In this document: piece after piece, positions 61,436 to 64,000 of the stretch | How positions within the stretch are numbered: position 1 is the stretch's first letter | Layout of the letters: each line of letters begins with the position of its first letter | Assembly (NCBI RefSeq): GCF_002078875.1 | Contig: NC_034409.1 | Span: forward strand, 15,043,111 to 15,107,110 | Source of the DNA: Numida meleagris | Taxonomy: Eukaryota > Chordata > Aves > Galliformes > Numididae | Reading direction: 5' to 3' | Length of the DNA: 64,000 bases | Notes under the pieces: model-generated | The model's database searches: none | Told to the model about the DNA's origin: nothing | What the model saw: the letters and a program-made list of their open reading frames with translations, nothing else | Program-made: the position numbers and the translations under genes

Positions 61436-62000
61436 TTTCTGCTGCTGAGGAAGCAGGGAGGGCTGTCCCGGGCAGTGCTGGGGAGGAGAAGAGCTGGCGA
61501 TGGCCACCACAAGGACGGTGTGCCGCCGCCTGGGTGTGCAGCTCCAAGCGGGGCCCTGTGTGGGGCTGCTCCTAACCAACAGCACCAGGGCCACTGATCT
61601 CCATGCTCCCAATGCTGGCAGAGAAGAGGGACAGCGTGACACAGAGAGCAGAAGGACAAGGACAGCAAAGGGCTGATGAGGAAGAGGCAATGGTCTGGCT
61701 GCTGCTACCCTTCTTCTGCCGCTGCCATTCCCTTAGAGTCTGCTGACACAAACCATTTCCCCTTTGCGAAGAAATTGCAAGTCTCTCTGCTGTCCTGTGT
61801 ACGTCAAATTCACAGCTGCTGGAGTGAGTTACAGAGCAGCTGATGTTTAGTCTGGCAGGCCCAGCCTGCAGTGCCACTACTGCAACTGGCACAGTTTGTA
61901 GGGCAAGAGATGATCACTCTCCTCCCCATGCTGCCCTTCCCCAGGCATGCTGGGGAATCAGTGAGCATTTGTTGCTAGCAGGCACTCTCATTCTTGGAGC
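61436..62000 (-). promoter_or_regulatory. REDIC1: REDIC1 5' UTR and promoter region (approximate)
   Basis: The 250 bases upstream of the ATG are GC-rich with several CpG, while sequence beyond about 62100 turns AT-rich. No clear TATA box was found. A CAACTGGC at 61883-61890 (+ strand) resembles a MYB-type site, which would suit a meiotic gene, but such a short motif is weak evidence. The transcription start is not determined. Confidence 0.35.
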
Positions 62001-64000
62001 TGCCTGACAAGTTTTTGGGGGTAAATAATGGCAAACCCTCACGAAAGGATGAGAGGTGACAGGGCTGAATGGGGAACAATGCAGCTCCCCCCACTCTTGT
62101 CCCTGCAACTTGCTGCCACTTACAAAACCACCAGTACAATTTTATATATAAATCTGCTATGGTGTTGCTATACTGAATTATCTTAACTTTTCAAGGTACC
62201 AGTGTTGGATAGCTGTTGGTACAACAATGAGTAAAGTAGATGTTAAAAGACTAACATTGAAAATTACCCAAGTATTTTCTTTAATTTTTATATTGTGTTT
62301 ATAGAATCCATAGCTAGAAGACTGGAAAAGTGAAAATGTCTGCTTCTTTAAAATATAACCAGTTACACTGAACAACCTTATTGGACAGAATGTGTTATTG
62401 TTATGATAGCTCAAATATTTCTAATTAATAAGCCTAACTGTTTATTGTAGCAATATTAGATTATAAATATATATATTTTACATAGAAAACTTTAAAGTTC
62501 ATGATTATGCACAACACTTCAACCACCATGACAGACTATACTGAAAGATTAAACTCATTTGAGTTTCTATTTAGTTTGTATTTCCACCCTGTGTAAACGT
62601 TTAATGTATTAATACTATGTCTAAAATATAGTTTCAGACATGATATAATCATATCCTTTTTCCTTTTTTTTTTTTTCTAACATAGTATTGGTATTACTCT
62701 TACTCTTACACTTTCACATCATTATCTGGATTTAAAGGAAAAAACTACGCTTTTATTTCTGCTTGATTAATTGAAACCGGTAGGTAACAGCACTTTGTAG
62801 AATCAAGGAAAAGTGATGGGGCAGCTTCAAACAATTATTTTTAATGTAAGAAATCTTCCCTCCTTGAATTCATTTCTCCAGATAAAGCTAAAGCACCATT
62901 TCAAATGGTCATAAAATACGACAATACTTCTCCACTGAAGGCAAAGTAAACACTGAAATAAGACCTGAGACTCTAAACATTGCACCTTGACTGTCAATAT
63001 TTGAAAACTCCAAATGAGTTGAATGTGTTTTGGAGTGATGCCATACTTTCAAATAACTGCAGGACATTATTCATTTTTAAAAGCTCGTGAATAATGAGCT
63101 TCATGGAACTTAACTACTTCTCCAGGAAGTGAAATAGAGAATAAGTAGACTTTCTCAGTGTGTTATAAACAGGTTTTAGGAAGAAAAACCTCTGAAGATT
63201 TTCCGTATTTGTAACATTTTAACAACTCTTCAGTATAATTACTGTTCAGCCTTGAGAAAAGAAAACTCAGAGGGGATCTGATCAATGTCTATAAATATTT
63301 AAGGTGCGGGAGGCAAAGGGACGAGGCCAGACTCTTTTCAGTGGTGTGTGGTGATAGGACAAGGGGAAATGGCCACAAACTGAAGTATAGGAAGTTCTGC
63401 ACAAGTGTGTGTAAGAACTTCTTCACAGTAGGGGTGACGGAGTACTAGAACAGGCTGCCCAGAGAGGTTGTGGAGTCTCCTTCTCTGGAGACGTTCAAGA
63501 CCCACGTGGACACCTGCCTGTGTAATCTGATCTAGGGAGCCTGCTTTGGCAGGGAGGTTGGACTCAATGATCTCTAGAGACCCCTTCCAGCCCCTACAAT
63601 TCTGTGATTCTGTGAAATCTGACATTTCTTTGTTTAGAAAGTATTTATTATGCAGGATATTCAGAACAGCTTTTCACCTGTTGCTAAAATAAAGCAGCTA
63701 TGGTCCTACAGCACTTGAGATTTCCCCTCTGACATGCTTCTTTATTATCAGATCAGCTCTAGATACAAGTGACGTTGAAAAGCTGTCCAAAGCGGTGTAA
63801 CAGAAGTGATCGAAGACCAGGTTTCTCCAGGAGGGCTGGTATTGAAACACCGATCACACAAATTTTTACACCCAGCTTTGAGTAAATCCTCACTGAACTC
63901 CTGTATAATCAAGTATGATTTGGTGGATGGATGACTCAAAGCACATGTTAGGCTCATACACCGTGTCCCAGCACCCAGAGAGGAAGTAGCTAACTGAAAC
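62001..64000. other. Sequence upstream of REDIC1
   Basis: Mostly AT-rich unique sequence with a T run near 62665 and a CR1 at 63241-63616. No gene is recognised on either strand up to the window end. Confidence 0.6.
63241..63616 (+). mobile_element. CR1 LINE 3' fragment
   Basis: A 5'-truncated CR1 in + orientation. It begins TGTTCAGCCTTGAGAAAAG and ends with CAATTCTGTGATTCTGTGA. It is very similar to the young copy at 22846-23660, for example in GGACAAGGGGAAATGGCCAC, and so is of the same subfamily. Substitutions have broken its reading frame. Confidence 0.93.

Noticed and set aside
61085..61547. Long minus-strand frames with repeated peptide units and an X
   Set aside because: They are translations of the 41-base minisatellite. 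Because 41 is not a multiple of three, the same peptide appears in several frames, and REDIC1 splicing removes the region.
1..64000. Search for CRISPR arrays, tRNA, rRNA, retroviral genes and prokaryotic-type clusters
   Set aside because: None seen. The only phylogenetically dispersed repeats recognised are CR1 LINE fragments and simple repeats.

Overview
The window is vertebrate nuclear DNA and almost certainly avian, perhaps galliform. It has spliced genes with GT/AG introns, no operons, and several CR1 LINE copies ending in the ATTCTGTGATTCTGTGA-type tail. Two genes are supported at exon level, and they lie tail to tail.

(1) On the + strand, 1053-33323 holds the last five coding exons of SLC2A13 (HMIT, the proton/myo-inositol symporter). 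They encode the end of the middle membrane region, the cysteine-rich glycosylated loop, the final membrane segments, the PETKG signature and the C-terminal tail. The 5' part of the gene lies left of the window. A repeat-free tract follows the stop. It probably is a long 3' UTR, ending near a poly(A) signal at 39167.

(2) On the - strand, 61435-44996 holds a complete REDIC1 (C12orf40 family) gene, a meiotic crossover factor. I assembled 13 coding exons by hand. All junctions are GT/AG, all phases fit, and the exons sum to 2121 bases (706 residues plus stop). Many exons are too short to show as open frames, from 23 to 136 bases. SLC2A13 and REDIC1 are also convergent neighbours in mammals, which supports both calls.

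Layout: 1-33323, SLC2A13 exons in large introns (one of about 20.8 kb) with CR1 insertions at 3.3, 9.3, 15.1 and 22.6-23.9 kb, the last a nested pair. 33324 to about 39190, probable SLC2A13 3' UTR. About 39.2-44.3 kb, the gap between the convergent genes, with a CR1 at 42.8-43.3 kb. 44274-61435, REDIC1, with old CR1 sequence in intron 6, a CR1 in intron 2, and a 41-base minisatellite containing the only N of the window just inside intron 1. 61436-64000, the REDIC1 promoter side, with another CR1.

The two genes have unrelated jobs, membrane inositol uptake and meiotic recombination, and nothing suggests they work together beyond shared position. I found no CRISPR array, tRNA, rRNA or gene cluster, and no convincing undescribed system. 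The points most worth a second look are the bird REDIC1 model, with its unusually CpG-rich last exon and C-terminal tail, and the minisatellite beside its first exon. Product names rest on family sequences I recall; no database was searched.
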